Shown one piece after another: positions 1-8,334 of a stretch of 64,000 nt of DNA. The stretch's first letter is position 1; every line of letters starts with the position of its first letter. The position numbers and the translations under genes are program-made. Source of the DNA: Leucobacter triazinivorans (GTDB lineage Bacteria; Actinomycetota; Actinomycetes; Actinomycetales; Microbacteriaceae); NCBI RefSeq assembly GCF_004208635.1, contig NZ_CP035806.1, positions 3,038,001 to 3,102,000 on the forward strand, given 5' to 3'. Under the pieces are notes generated by a model, which saw nothing but the letters and a program-made list of their open reading frames with translations, searched no databases and was not told the origin of the DNA.

Positions 1-1427
1 TCGGGGGGCGGGCAGCCGAGGAACGCCAGCGCATCGGCGAGCTCGTCGTGGTCGAGCCGCTTGCGCGCCACGAAGCGCACGTAGGCCTCGACCGTCAGCT
101 GCGGCGGCACCCGATCCTGCTGGAACGTGCGCCGCAGCCCCTTGCGCGCCCGGGCCACGGGGGAGAGGCGGGTGATGTCCTCACCGTCGAGCAGCACGGT
201 TCCGGTGTGCTGCGGCAGGAAGCCGCTGACCGCGTCGACGAAGGTCGACTTGCCGGCGCCGTTCGGTCCGATGAGTCCCATGATGCTGCGCGGCTTGACC
301 TCGAGAGACACGTCGTCGTTGGCCTTGAGCGCGCCGAACTGCACGCCGAGATCGCGCACCTCGAGCACGGGCGCCGCATCGGCGGGCACCGGCTCGGCGG
401 CTTCCGGCACCGCGAAGACGTCGAGCACGCTCGTGCCCACGTCGTCGGGCTGAGCCTCCGCCGCTGCGGCGGCCCGCTTCCCGGCCCGTTTGCGGAACCC
501 GCCGCGGATCGCCTCTCCGAGGTTCGACCCGCTCGTGAGCGCCTGGATGCCGAGCAGGCCGAAGATGACGAATCCCCAGTCCTGCGGCACGCCCCAGCGC
601 TTGAGCAGCTCGGGCACGAGCACCCAGAGCACGCCGCCGAAGACGGCCATGTCGATGAGGTAGGCGCCGCTCATCACCGCGAGGATGTAGAGCGCGAGCG
701 ACATGATCGGCGTGAAGCTCGAGGCGTAGGGGATGCCCACCTGGCCGGCCAGCAGGCCGCCGGCGACGCCGCCGAGGGCGGCGCTGACCGCGAATGCGGA
801 CAGCTTCGCGGAGCGCACGCTCTGGCCGACGGCCGCCGTGCCGCGCTCGGAGAACGACACCGCCTTCCAGCTGCTCCCGACCCTGCTGCGCTGCAGCAGG
901 AAGACCAGGTATGCGCACACGATGAGCACGATCATCGCGAAGAAGAAGTACTCCCGATCGCTCGAGAAGAGGCCGGGCCGCTCCACGGAGAGCCCCTCGG
1001 TCTGGCCGGGGAACTGGGTCTGCACCAGCAGCACGTCGAACGCTGCGGCGGCGCCCAGCGTGACCACCGCGAGGTTGACGCCTCGCAGGCGCAGCGCGGG
1101 GAGGCCGAGGAGCACGCCGGCGAGGGCCGCGACGGCGGCGCCGGCGATCAGCCACACGACGAAGCCTCCGGGGGCCTCGTTCTGGTTCAGGAAGGTGACC
1201 ACCCAGGCGCCGATGGCGCCGAAGGTGAGCTGGCACAGTGCGATGATGCCCGCGGATCCCGTCACCACCCCGAGACCGAGGATCGAGATCGTGGCGGTCA
1301 CCATGCTGATGGCGAGGTAGACGGTGTAGCCCGACAGGCCCACGCTCAGCGCCCAGGCCACCCCGAGGGAGACGACGGCGACGGCGACGGGCAGGACGGC
1401 GCGCATGCGTCGATTAGCGAGCAGCAT
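1..1427 (-). CDS. Branched-chain amino acid-type ABC transporter, permease-ATPase fusion (LivM-LivG), partial
   Basis: The first ~310 residues are a LivM-type permease with many membrane segments. After an Ala/Arg-rich linker (about 315-350) an ABC ATPase domain begins, with Walker A GPNGAGKST near residue 385. The reading frame runs off the left edge before the ABC signature, so the 3' end is missing. The ATG at 1427 has an excellent ribosome site (AAAGGAGG) and overlaps the end of the upstream livH-like gene by 14 bp, so the two are translationally coupled. LivM-LivG fusions are common in actinobacteria. The separate LivF ATPase, if present, would lie outside the window. The substrate is inferred from context as an amino compound. 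Confidence 0.9.
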   Translation of the reverse strand, partial: MLLANRRMRAVLPVAVAVVSLGVAWALSVGLSGYTVYLAISMVTATISILGLGVVTGSAGIIALCQLTFGAIGAWVVTFLNQNEAPGGFVVWLIAGAAVAALAGVLLGLPALRLRGVNLAVVTLGAAAAFDVLLVQTQFPGQTEGLSVERPGLFSSDREYFFFAMIVLIVCAYLVFLLQRSRVGSSWKAVSFSERGTAAVGQSVRSAKLSAFAVSAALGGVAGGLLAGQVGIPYASSFTPIMSLALYILAVMSGAYLIDMAVFGGVLWVLVPELLKRWGVPQDWGFVIFGLLGIQALTSGSNLGEAIRGGFRKRAGKRAAAAAEAQPDDVGTSVLDVFAVPEAAEPVPADAAPVLEVRDLGVQFGALKANDDVSLEVKPRSIMGLIGPNGAGKSTFVDAVSGFLPQHTGTVLLDGEDITRLSPVARARKGLRRTFQQDRVPPQLTVEAYVRFVARKRLDHDELADALAFLGCPPP

Positions 1428-2289
1428 CCCACACCTCCTTTCGCTGCGACCACAGCAGCAGGATCACGATGAACAGGAGCGGGACGAAGCTGCGCACGAG
1501 CGCCAGCTCGTTGATCTGCGCCACCATGCCGTTGATGAGGCCGAGCAGCAGGCCGCCCACGACCGCCAGGTCGAGGCGCTTGAAGCCGCCGAGCAGGGCG
1601 GCCGCGGCCGCCGGGATGATCAGCATCGAGAGGCTGACGGCGTCGTTCGACTGCGTCGGCGCGATGATGAGGATCGTGACGGCGCTGATCGCGCCCGTCA
1701 CGGCCCACACCCCGATCGCGAGCGGCTTCGAGGAGATGCCGATGAGTTCGGCGGTGGTGGGGCGGTCGGAGAGCGCGCGCAGCTTCGTGCCGATCGTCGT
1801 CTTGCGCAGCACGAGCGCCGACGCCACCGCCACGATCACGGCGAGCGACACGGTGATGACGGTGACCCAGCTCACGACGACCCCCGCGACGGTGAATGCG
1901 GGGCCGTTGAAGATCGGGGCGAACGGCTGCGGCTTGTTGCCGAACATGATGTAGGAGAGCGACATCAGCAGCAGGAACGGGCCGACGGTCATCGCGGAAC
2001 GCGTCGACAGATCGGCCTCCGAGAGCCAGGTCGCGGCGATCCAGCCGATGAGAGCGGCGAGCAGCGCACCGACGACGATGCCGGCGAGCGTGGCGAGCCA
2101 GACGGGCATCCCGAGCCGGCTGGCGAACCAGACCGCGATGAACGCGGCGAACATTCCGGTGGCGGCCTGGGCGAAGTTGACGATGCGCACGAGGCGGGAC
2201 ATGAGGGTCAGCGTGACGGCGAACACCGCGTACACGCCGCCCGCGGCGAGGCCCGAGAGTGCGCCCTGGAGCAGTGCGCCGCCGTTCAC
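1414..2289 (-). CDS. Branched-chain amino acid-type ABC transporter permease (LivH family)
   Basis: A 291-residue hydrophobic protein with the LivH start pattern (LQGALSGLAAGGVYAVFAV) and about eight membrane segments. It forms the inner-membrane channel with the LivM part of the downstream fusion. I chose the GTG at 2289, preceded by a GGGAGG-like site, because an upstream ATG would add ~37 residues read through the intergenic hairpin region. The length matches the family. It lies between the binding-protein gene and the LivM-LivG fusion, which it overlaps by 14 bp. Two strong hairpins upstream probably lower its expression relative to the binding protein. Confidence 0.9.
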   Translation of the reverse strand: MNGGALLQGALSGLAAGGVYAVFAVTLTLMSRLVRIVNFAQAATGMFAAFIAVWFASRLGMPVWLATLAGIVVGALLAALIGWIAATWLSEADLSTRSAMTVGPFLLLMSLSYIMFGNKPQPFAPIFNGPAFTVAGVVVSWVTVITVSLAVIVAVASALVLRKTTIGTKLRALSDRPTTAELIGISSKPLAIGVWAVTGAISAVTILIIAPTQSNDAVSLSMLIIPAAAAALLGGFKRLDLAVVGGLLLGLINGMVAQINELALVRSFVPLLFIVILLLWSQRKEVWDAAR

Positions 2290-2365
2290 GGCCGCCTCCC
2301 CGGGGCCGGTCGCAGGTGTGAACTGTGAAGCATGGGATTCCTTTGTGGAGTCGGAATGAGGAGAC

Positions 2366-2404
2366 CCCGGTGCGGTCGGAGCGCTGCGCTCCGACCGCAC
2401 CGGG
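2366..2404 (-). terminator. Perfect hairpin between binding-protein and permease genes
   Basis: Arms CCCGGTGCGGTCGGAGCG and its exact complement flank a 3-base loop (18 bp stem). There is no U-tract, as is usual in high-GC actinobacteria. It lies inside the transport operon, so partial termination or 3'-end protection of the binding-protein message is more likely than a full stop. Confidence 0.75.
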
Positions 2405-2411
2405 TGCGTCG

Positions 2412-2459
2412 GTTCCCCGGATCCCCGTGGCGCTCGCGCGCGCCGGGGATCCGGGGAAC
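2412..2459 (-). terminator. Second hairpin directly after the binding-protein gene
   Basis: Perfect 16-bp arms GTTCCCCGGATCCCCG and complement, loop of 16 bases, only a few bases after the stop of the binding-protein gene. Together with the hairpin at 2366-2404 it makes a tandem stem-loop barrier within the operon. Confidence 0.75.
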
Positions 2460-2464
2460 GGGAC

Positions 2465-3643
2465 TCAGCTCGCCGGGATCATCAGCCAGTCGTCGGCCGC
2501 CTGCTCCCAGGCGTTGGTGCCCGACTGCAGGGTGACCGGCCAGCCGCCGGGCTGGTAGTCCTGCGCCGCGATCCGGTCGAACTGGTACTCGTAGGCGATC
2601 ATCGGGTTCGCGATCGGGTCCATGTCGGAGAGCGCCTGGTTGACGCTGTCCCGGGTGATGTCGCCCTCGATGCTCTCGAGCACCTCCACCAGGAAGGTGG
2701 CGGCGAGGTAGCCGCCCTGGCTGAAGGAGGTGAGGGTGATGTCGTTCTCCTCCATCAGCGCCTTCCAATCGGCGTTCACGTCGCTGTCCTCGGTGAAGGG
2801 GTAGAACTCGGCGGGCACGTAGACGCCGGCAGCGCTGTTGTCGACGGCGGCCGCGAAGCTCTCGCTGTAGACGGAGGTCAGCAGCAGGAACGTGACGTCG
2901 TCCCAGCCCTGCTGGTTCGCGGCCTTGATCAGGCCGATGGCGTCGGGCTCCACCGAGTTGGCGACGATGCCGTCGCACCCGGCCTCGCGCGCCTTCACGA
3001 TGTAGGGCGTGTAGTCGGCGCCGCCGTAGGGCACGGTGTCGTCGACGAACGTGGGCTCCTTGCCGGTGATCTCGGTCCAGCGATCCACGGCGGCCTGGTA
3101 CGCCGGACCCGTGGATCCGATGACGCTGGTCAGCACGCAGAGGTTCTCGAGTCCGAGCTCCTCAGAGCCGTAGAGCATGGTGAGCGTGGTGTCGTTGAAC
3201 GGGCCGATGTTGGCCGGGGCGATGTTGGGCGAGCTGAAGCAGCCGGGATCGACGCCGATGCCCTGGATCGACCGCACGCCCTCCTGCTCGTAGTACTTCG
3301 CGTTGATCTCGCAGTCGAGCAGCGAGGCGCTGCCCACGAGCGCGACGACCTCGTCGCTGCCCACCAGTTCGCGCGCGGAGGCGGTGGCGGTCGCGGGATC
3401 GGCCTTGTCGTCGGTGATCTTGTACTCGATCATGCGGCCGTTGATGCCGCCGTCGGCGTTGACCTGATCGAAGACCGCTTGCGCGGCCTCGGAGGCCTCG
3501 GGGAACGTGGCCGGCCCGCTGATCGTGTTGACCGAACCGAGCTTGATCGGGGCGCCCTCGCCGCTCTCACCGCCTGCGCAGCCGCTCAGCACGAGTGCGG
3601 CTGCCGCGGTCAGCGCGGCAGCGCCCAGGATGCGTGATTTCAT
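2465..3643 (-). CDS. ABC transporter substrate-binding lipoprotein (LivJ/LivK type)
   Basis: A 392-residue periplasmic-binding-protein-fold receptor. The N-terminus is a lipoprotein signal peptide ending in the lipobox LSGC, so the mature protein is anchored to the outer face of the membrane. The body has the type I receptor layout (IKLGSVNTISGPATF at the start of the mature domain, later GADYTPYI and ANSVEPDAIGL). The ATG at 3643 is preceded by AGAGGA. It lies 47 bp downstream of the MoaF-like gene and before the permeases, with two hairpins after it. The ligand is unknown. The neighbouring kinase/phospho-lyase pair suggests an amino alcohol or hydroxylated amino acid rather than leucine or valine. 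Confidence 0.9.
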   Translation of the reverse strand: MKSRILGAAALTAAAALVLSGCAGGESGEGAPIKLGSVNTISGPATFPEASEAAQAVFDQVNADGGINGRMIEYKITDDKADPATATASARELVGSDEVVALVGSASLLDCEINAKYYEQEGVRSIQGIGVDPGCFSSPNIAPANIGPFNDTTLTMLYGSEELGLENLCVLTSVIGSTGPAYQAAVDRWTEITGKEPTFVDDTVPYGGADYTPYIVKAREAGCDGIVANSVEPDAIGLIKAANQQGWDDVTFLLLTSVYSESFAAAVDNSAAGVYVPAEFYPFTEDSDVNADWKALMEENDITLTSFSQGGYLAATFLVEVLESIEGDITRDSVNQALSDMDPIANPMIAYEYQFDRIAAQDYQPGGWPVTLQSGTNAWEQAADDWLMIPAS

Positions 3644-3690
3644 GGTGTGTCCTCTCGGATGAATGGGATGGGATGAAGCTGTGGGTGGGG

Positions 3691-4503
3691 TCACACGGGC
3701 TGCACGTCGGGGTACCTGACGGTGCCGATCGGATAGATGTGGCCGCCCGCGCGGGAGTGCTCGGCCTCGCCCTCGCCGGTGATGCCGAGGAAGACGCCGG
3801 TGGTGCGCAGCTGGTAGCCGAGGTCGTGCAGCCAGACGCTCGCGACGGCGATGCGGAACTCGCGGAAGCAGAAGAGGTAGAGGCCGTCGGCGAACTTCCA
3901 GACGGTCGACATGTCCATGTCGCCGTGCCCGCGCTGCACGCCCTGCACGCACTGCCAGGCGTAGCGCTGGCTCGAGATGTAGACGTGCTCGTAGAGATGG
4001 TGCGGGCTGTAGCGGTAGAGGTTGCGCATGCCGATCAGATCGCGCGACGGTCCGGGAACCTCGCCGCTGGCCTCGCCGGCGTCGGTGACGGCCGACCAGA
4101 AGGTCTGGCCGACGCGGGGCTCGCCCTCGACGTCCTCCTCGCCGATCACGGAGCGGGCCACGAGCGCCCGGTGGGTGGTCTCCGAGAACACCACCGTGAG
4201 GGCCTCGCGCTCGCGCGACTCGATGGGCAGGTTGACGAAGACGACGTCGTCGCGCACGCGCACGGCGTCGTAGGGGTCCTCGAGCTCGCCGTCGGTGACG
4301 AACGCGCCCGTCGCGCTCCAGCGCACGGTCTCCGCTCCGAAGGTGAGCTCGAGGCCGGAGCCGTCGTCGAGGGTGAGTCGCAGCGCGCGACCGTCGAGAT
4401 CCGAGTTGGGCAGTCGGAAGGTGTCGATGCCGGCGGCGAATTCGTCGTAGGTGCGCCACTCGTTCGGGTCGGCTGCTGCGGTGCTGGCGTCGGGGGTCGT
4501 CAT
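3691..4503 (-). CDS. MoaF family protein
   Basis: A 270-residue soluble protein without signal peptide or membrane segment. It resembles the MoaF family, named from the monoamine-regulated moaEF operon; the biochemical role of the family is not established. The N-terminal half (about 1-110) carries alternating beta-type stretches (RALRLTLDDGSGLELTFG, DDVVFVNLPI). The C-terminal half contains the YSPHHLYEHVYISSQRYAWQ region typical of the family. The ATG at 4503 has AAAGGA upstream. It is the first gene of the transport segment, 248 bp after the AraC gene, and probably has its own promoter. Its place between regulator and transporter suggests a ligand-binding or accessory role with the imported amine. 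Confidence 0.7.
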   Translation of the reverse strand: MTTPDASTAAADPNEWRTYDEFAAGIDTFRLPNSDLDGRALRLTLDDGSGLELTFGAETVRWSATGAFVTDGELEDPYDAVRVRDDVVFVNLPIESREREALTVVFSETTHRALVARSVIGEEDVEGEPRVGQTFWSAVTDAGEASGEVPGPSRDLIGMRNLYRYSPHHLYEHVYISSQRYAWQCVQGVQRGHGDMDMSTVWKFADGLYLFCFREFRIAVASVWLHDLGYQLRTTGVFLGITGEGEAEHSRAGGHIYPIGTVRYPDVQPV

Positions 4504-4697
4504 TGGCCCGGCTTCCTTTCGGGGAATCGATGCGGCGGGATCCCGAGGACGATGCGCAGCGGGTGAGCCTCGTCGCTCGGATGTGCTCCTACTGTAGACA
4601 CACCGGCGGTGCAGAGAATCCATCATCACCGCTACAGACAATGCTCGTGCACTGCTGGACAACGAGTATCACAACTCGGTTGCGGTGTGGACGCGGA
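4504..4697. promoter_or_regulatory. Probable regulated promoter region of the MoaF-like/transport genes
   Basis: This gap separates the AraC terminator from the MoaF-like start. It holds two related words on the plus strand, CTGTAGACACA near 4592 and CTACAGACAAT near 4632, that could be AraC half-sites. A TACAGT-like -10 candidate for the minus strand lies about 90 bp upstream of the start codon. The assignment is inference; no clear -35 is visible. Confidence 0.3.
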
Positions 4698-4738
4698 AGC
4701 GCCCGCCGCCCGACCATCACGGCTGGGCGGCGGGCGCT
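4698..4738 (-). terminator. Terminator-like hairpin after AraC gene
   Basis: Arms AGCGCCCGCCGCCC and exact complement with a 13-base loop, starting 14 bp after the end of the AraC-family gene on the minus strand. Confidence 0.75.
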
Positions 4739-4751
4739 CCGGAGTCGCGGA

Positions 4752-5723
4752 TCAGAAGCGTCGCAGCTCGCTGGGCGAGATCCCGTAGCTCGCCTTGAAG
4801 ACGCGGCTGAAGTGCGCGGCGTCGGTGAACCCCCAGCGCGCCGCGATCGCCGACACGGTGCGGTCGCTGAGCACCGGGTCGAGCAGATCGGTGCGGCAGC
4901 GCTCCAGTCGTCGCTCGCGGATCCAAGTCGAGACCGTGGTGTCGGCCTGACGGAAGAGCGAGTGGAGGTGGCGCGTCGAGATGTAGTGCGCGGCCGCGAT
5001 GCTGCTGGGTGAGAGCTCGGGCGACGCGAGGTGGAGATCGATGTAGCTGTAGATCTTCTGCAGCAGCACCTGGTGCGGATCCCGCTGCCCGGGATCCGCA
5101 TCGAGAATGCTCGAGAAGAGCGTTCCCATCAGATCGAGACTCGTGTGCGCGAGCTTCGCGCGGACGCGGTCGGAGAGCTGCGTCAGCTGGGCCGGGAACT
5201 GCGACAGGAACGTGGTGATCACCGGCGTGAGACCGCTGTGCTGCTGCGCGAACGATACTGCGGTGAGCTGCTCCGTGAACGGAATCGGAATGTCGATCCG
5301 GTCCTTCGGGAACATCATGATGAGGTTGCGGAACTCCTCGCCGAACAGCAGGGAGTACGGGCGGGACGTGTCGTACACCGTGAGGTCTCCGGGCCGCATG
5401 ACGAGCTCGCGCCCGTCCTGCACCAGGATGCTGCTGCCGGAGAGCAGCAGGCTGACCTTGTAGTAGCCGCTGCCGCCGTCGGCGATGGTCTCGGGGGTGC
5501 GCTCGACGAGATGCGGTCGCGCCGCGACCTCCGTGAACACGATCTCGTCGGCGTCGGCTGAGGTCAGCCGGGCGGAGAAGCCGTCGTCGTGCTCGGCGCT
5601 GATGCGCAGGGGCACGAACGACGACGACACCAGATTGCGGAAGCCGCCGAGGCTGTCCACGTGAGCGGGGCGAGACTCGGGGCGCGAGGCGCCGCCTCGT
5701 TGCGGAGCGAGCTGCACGGCCAT
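4752..5723 (-). CDS. AraC-family transcriptional regulator
   Basis: A 323-residue protein. The N-terminal ~200 residues match the cupin-like ligand/dimerisation domain of the AraC-binding-like group. The C-terminal ~100 residues hold the two helix-turn-helix units of AraC (RHLHSLFRQADTTVSTWI and the conserved IAARWGFTDAAHFSRVFKAS region, ending ISPSELRRF). The ATG at 5723 has GAAGGTG just upstream. It lies 35 bp after the phospho-lyase gene and is probably in the same transcript. It is the natural candidate activator for the catabolic and transport genes around it, responding to the imported amine. That role is inferred from position. Confidence 0.9.
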   Translation of the reverse strand: MAVQLAPQRGGASRPESRPAHVDSLGGFRNLVSSSFVPLRISAEHDDGFSARLTSADADEIVFTEVAARPHLVERTPETIADGGSGYYKVSLLLSGSSILVQDGRELVMRPGDLTVYDTSRPYSLLFGEEFRNLIMMFPKDRIDIPIPFTEQLTAVSFAQQHSGLTPVITTFLSQFPAQLTQLSDRVRAKLAHTSLDLMGTLFSSILDADPGQRDPHQVLLQKIYSYIDLHLASPELSPSSIAAAHYISTRHLHSLFRQADTTVSTWIRERRLERCRTDLLDPVLSDRTVSAIAARWGFTDAAHFSRVFKASYGISPSELRRF

Positions 5724-5758
5724 CACCTTCTTCGATCTACCTGCCGAGAGGATACACC

Positions 5759-7027
5759 TTACACATCGGACAGCGCATCGGAGAGCGCGTCCAGCAGGAT
5801 CGGCAGCTCCTCCGGGCCGAAGGCGAGCGGGGGGCGCACCTTGAGCACGCTCTCGTCGCGGCCGATCCTCGAGATGAGCACCCTGCGCGCCTTCATCGCC
5901 TCGACCACTTGCTTGGCGAGCTCGGGCGCCGGCACGCCGTCGACGGCGAAGTCGAGGCCGAGGAACATGCCGACGCCCTTGGCCGAGCGCACGAAGTCGT
6001 AGCGATCCGCGAACTCCTGGAAGCGCGCGGCGGCCTCGGCGCCGAGGGCCGCGGCCCGGGGCATCAGCTGCTCCTCCTCCATCTCGAGCAGCACGGCCTC
6101 GCCGACCGCGGCGGACACGGGATTGCCTGCGAAGGTGTTGAAGAACTCGTTCCGGGATCCGAAGCGGTCGAGCACCTCCTCGCTCGTCACCACCGCCGAC
6201 ATGGGGTGGCCGTTGCCCATCGGCTTGCCCATCGTGACGAGGTCCGGGCGCATGCCCGCGTACTGGTGGCCCCACATGTGGCTGCCGGTGCGCCCGAAGC
6301 CGCTCTGCACCTCGTCGGCGATGACCATGCCGCCCGCCGCGCGCACCCGCTCGACGATGCCCGGCACGAGGCCCTCGGGCAGGCGGGGCATGCCCTCGGT
6401 GGAGAAAAGCGGGTCGAAGAGGCAGGCCGCGATGCCGAAGCCGGCTTCCTGCAGAGACGCGATGGATGCGTCGAGCGAGGCGAGCGTCTCGGCGAGCACC
6501 TCGGCCTCGGGGCGCGCATCGCGGTCGAGATCCGGAATGCGGAGCGTGCGCACGTTCGGATCCAGCGGGGTCGCGGTCGTGAGGCCGGTGGTGAGACCGG
6601 CGAGCGTGATCGTGGTGCCGTGGTAGCTGTAGTCGGACACGATCATGCCCGTGCTGCCGGTGAGCTGACGGGCGATCCGGATCGCGAGCTCGTTGGCCTC
6701 GGACCCCGAATTGCCGAAGAAGATGCGGTCGAGCCGGGGCTCGAAGGTGGCGAGCAGCCGCTCGGAGTAGTCGACGACGCGCTCGTTGAGATAGCGGGTG
6801 TGCACGTTCAGCGTGGCCGCCTGGGCGGCGAGGGCCGACACCACGCGGTCGTTGCAGTGGCCGACGTGCGGCACATTGTTGTACCCGTCGAGGTAGCGCT
6901 CGCCGTCGGCGGCGGTGAACCAGACGCCCTTGGCCGACACGAGGTGCAGCGGTTCGGCGTAGAAGAGCGGCGAGTAGGGGCCGATGGTGCGGTTCCTGCG
7001 TGCGATGAGGTCGGCGGTGGAGGTCAT
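5759..7027 (-). CDS. Class III PLP enzyme, probable O-phospho-amino-alcohol phospho-lyase (AGXT2L-like)
   Basis: A 422-residue fold-type I PLP protein. The cofactor lysine is probably K268 (GKPMGNGHP) and the ring-binding aspartate D238 (ADEVQSGFGRTG). The N-terminal motif NNVPHVGHC (residues 50-58) followed by TRYLNERVVDYSERL closely resembles the ethanolamine-phosphate and 5-phosphohydroxylysine phospho-lyases (ETNPPL, PHYKPL). These remove phosphate and ammonia from an O-phosphorylated amino alcohol to give an aldehyde. The neighbouring APH-fold kinase supports this reading. An ordinary omega-aminotransferase remains the alternative. It is transcribed after the kinase across a 253-bp spacer full of tandem repeats. 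Confidence 0.8.
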   Translation of the reverse strand: MTSTADLIARRNRTIGPYSPLFYAEPLHLVSAKGVWFTAADGERYLDGYNNVPHVGHCNDRVVSALAAQAATLNVHTRYLNERVVDYSERLLATFEPRLDRIFFGNSGSEANELAIRIARQLTGSTGMIVSDYSYHGTTITLAGLTTGLTTATPLDPNVRTLRIPDLDRDARPEAEVLAETLASLDASIASLQEAGFGIAACLFDPLFSTEGMPRLPEGLVPGIVERVRAAGGMVIADEVQSGFGRTGSHMWGHQYAGMRPDLVTMGKPMGNGHPMSAVVTSEEVLDRFGSRNEFFNTFAGNPVSAAVGEAVLLEMEEEQLMPRAAALGAEAAARFQEFADRYDFVRSAKGVGMFLGLDFAVDGVPAPELAKQVVEAMKARRVLISRIGRDESVLKVRPPLAFGPEELPILLDALSDALSDV

Positions 7028-7084
7028 TCTGCGTTCTCCTCGGGGTTCTGCGGGGTCATCGAGCGCGGTCGGGTGGCCGCGTGC

Positions 7085-7240
7085 GTCGTTCTGGGCGGGC
7101 GGGGTGATCCGTGCGTCATCCTGGGCGGGCGGGGTGATCCGTTCGTCATCCTGGGCGGGCGGGGTGATCCGTTCGTCGTTCTGGGCGGGCGGGGTGATCC
7201 GTCCGTCATCCTGCGCGGGCGGAGCGAGTCGCAGGATCTC
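7085..7240. repeat. Tandem 30-bp array of a GTCATCCTG-type half element
   Basis: Five units start at 7085, 7115, 7145, 7175 and 7205, each GTC(A/G)T(C/T)CTG(G/C)GCGGGCGG plus about ten bases. The last unit continues into GGAGCGAGTCGCAGGATC, the other arm of the dispersed dyad element also found at 14813, 26755 and 50934. The array fills most of the spacer between the kinase and phospho-lyase genes. There are no unique spacers, so it is not CRISPR. Confidence 0.9.
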
Positions 7241-7280
7241 TCCGGTGAATTCGGGGCCGGCGGTCGTCCGAGGTCAGCGC

Positions 7281-8285
7281 TCATGCGGACGCGATGAGGT
7301 CGCGGGAGAGCCGGACGATGTGGGGCAGCACCGTCGTGGCGTGCCACTCGGCGGTCGGCTCGCCCCGGCGGTCGGCCGACCAGCCGAGGTAGGTGAGCCC
7401 GCGCGCGAGGAGGATGGCGGGGAAGACCGCGCGGTCCGCGTCGTCGAGCGGGCGCACCGACTCGTAGCCGCCGAACAGCGCATCCCGGTACTCGGCGTAG
7501 CGGGGATGCGGGGTGTAGAAGTAGAGCGCCGTCGCGAGATCGAAGAGGTGCCAACCGGCGGCGAAGTCGTCGAAGTCGATGAGCACCAGTCCGTCTGCGG
7601 TCCGCAGCACGTTCTCGGGCGTGAGGTCGGCGTGGATGGGGCCGAAGCGGTGCGCGGGGGAGCCGTAGGCGCCGAGCGCCTCCCGGATGCGCGCGATCGC
7701 GGCAACGACGGCCGCGCGGTCCTCTCCCACGAGCTCCGCGATGCGCAGGGGATCGCCCCAGGCGGGTTCGGGGCCGACGAGGCCGTCGAGGTCCCAGTCG
7801 TCGCGCGGCACCGCCATCGTGTAGCCCGAGCGCTCGGTGGCCGCGTGCACCTGCGCCGAGAGGCGCCCGAGCTCGGCGAAGTCGGCGGGGTCGATGGCCG
7901 CCGTGCCGTCGACCCCCGTGCGCTCGTCGCCGAAGTTGCCCCGGTTGGGGATGAGATGCTGCAGATCGACCTGGTGCGCCCCGGCCGGGTGCGTCGCGCC
8001 GACCACGCAGAAGCCCCGGCCGTCGGTCGTGCTCACGAAGTGGGGCACGGCGACGCCCTCGCCGTGCAGAGCGCGCACGAAGTCGAGCTCGCACCCGAGC
8101 TCTTCGTCGCTGTGGTAGCCCCGTCGGTGCACGCGCAGCACGTAGTCGGTATCGCCGTGGCTGAGCGAGAAGACGAAGTTCTCGCGCTGCTTCAGCAGGG
8201 TCAGGTCTGCATCCCGGGGGAGGCCGTAGGCGGTGAGGGCCTCGCGTGCGAGTTCGGTCGCGGCGGTGAGATCGACGGCGATCAT
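7281..8285 (-). CDS. APH-fold small-molecule kinase (hydroxylysine kinase-like)
   Basis: A 334-residue aminoglycoside-phosphotransferase/choline-kinase fold enzyme. The ATP pocket begins with QRENFVFSL (33-41). The catalytic loop is HADLTPENVL with D220 and N225, and the metal-binding motif is IDFDD (236-240). Related enzymes phosphorylate hydroxyls of small amines, for example hydroxylysine kinase, homoserine kinase and choline kinase. Next to a phospho-lyase-type PLP enzyme it probably makes the O-phospho substrate for that enzyme. The ATG at 8285 has AAAGGA upstream and appears to be first in the transcript, 50 bp from a palindromic operator. Antibiotic resistance is unlikely given this context. 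Confidence 0.8.
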   Translation of the reverse strand: MIAVDLTAATELAREALTAYGLPRDADLTLLKQRENFVFSLSHGDTDYVLRVHRRGYHSDEELGCELDFVRALHGEGVAVPHFVSTTDGRGFCVVGATHPAGAHQVDLQHLIPNRGNFGDERTGVDGTAAIDPADFAELGRLSAQVHAATERSGYTMAVPRDDWDLDGLVGPEPAWGDPLRIAELVGEDRAAVVAAIARIREALGAYGSPAHRFGPIHADLTPENVLRTADGLVLIDFDDFAAGWHLFDLATALYFYTPHPRYAEYRDALFGGYESVRPLDDADRAVFPAILLARGLTYLGWSADRRGEPTAEWHATTVLPHIVRLSRDLIASA

Positions 8286-8334
8286 GTGGTGTCCTTTCGC
8301 GGGACTGGCGGGATTGCTGGGATCCCGGCAGAAA

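Noticed and set aside
48..1472. Long plus-strand open frame opposite the LivM-LivG gene
   Set aside because: Its translation is His/Glu/Arg-rich with no fold. The minus strand encodes a clear permease-ATPase. It is a high-GC shadow.
7085..7240. Regularly spaced repeats suggesting a CRISPR array
   Set aside because: Units are directly adjacent with no unique spacers, degenerate in sequence, and no cas genes are nearby. The same word forms the arm of a dispersed dyad.
7281..8285. Aminoglycoside resistance kinase
   Set aside because: The fold is shared, but the neighbours (phospho-lyase-type PLP enzyme, amino acid-type importer) indicate catabolism.
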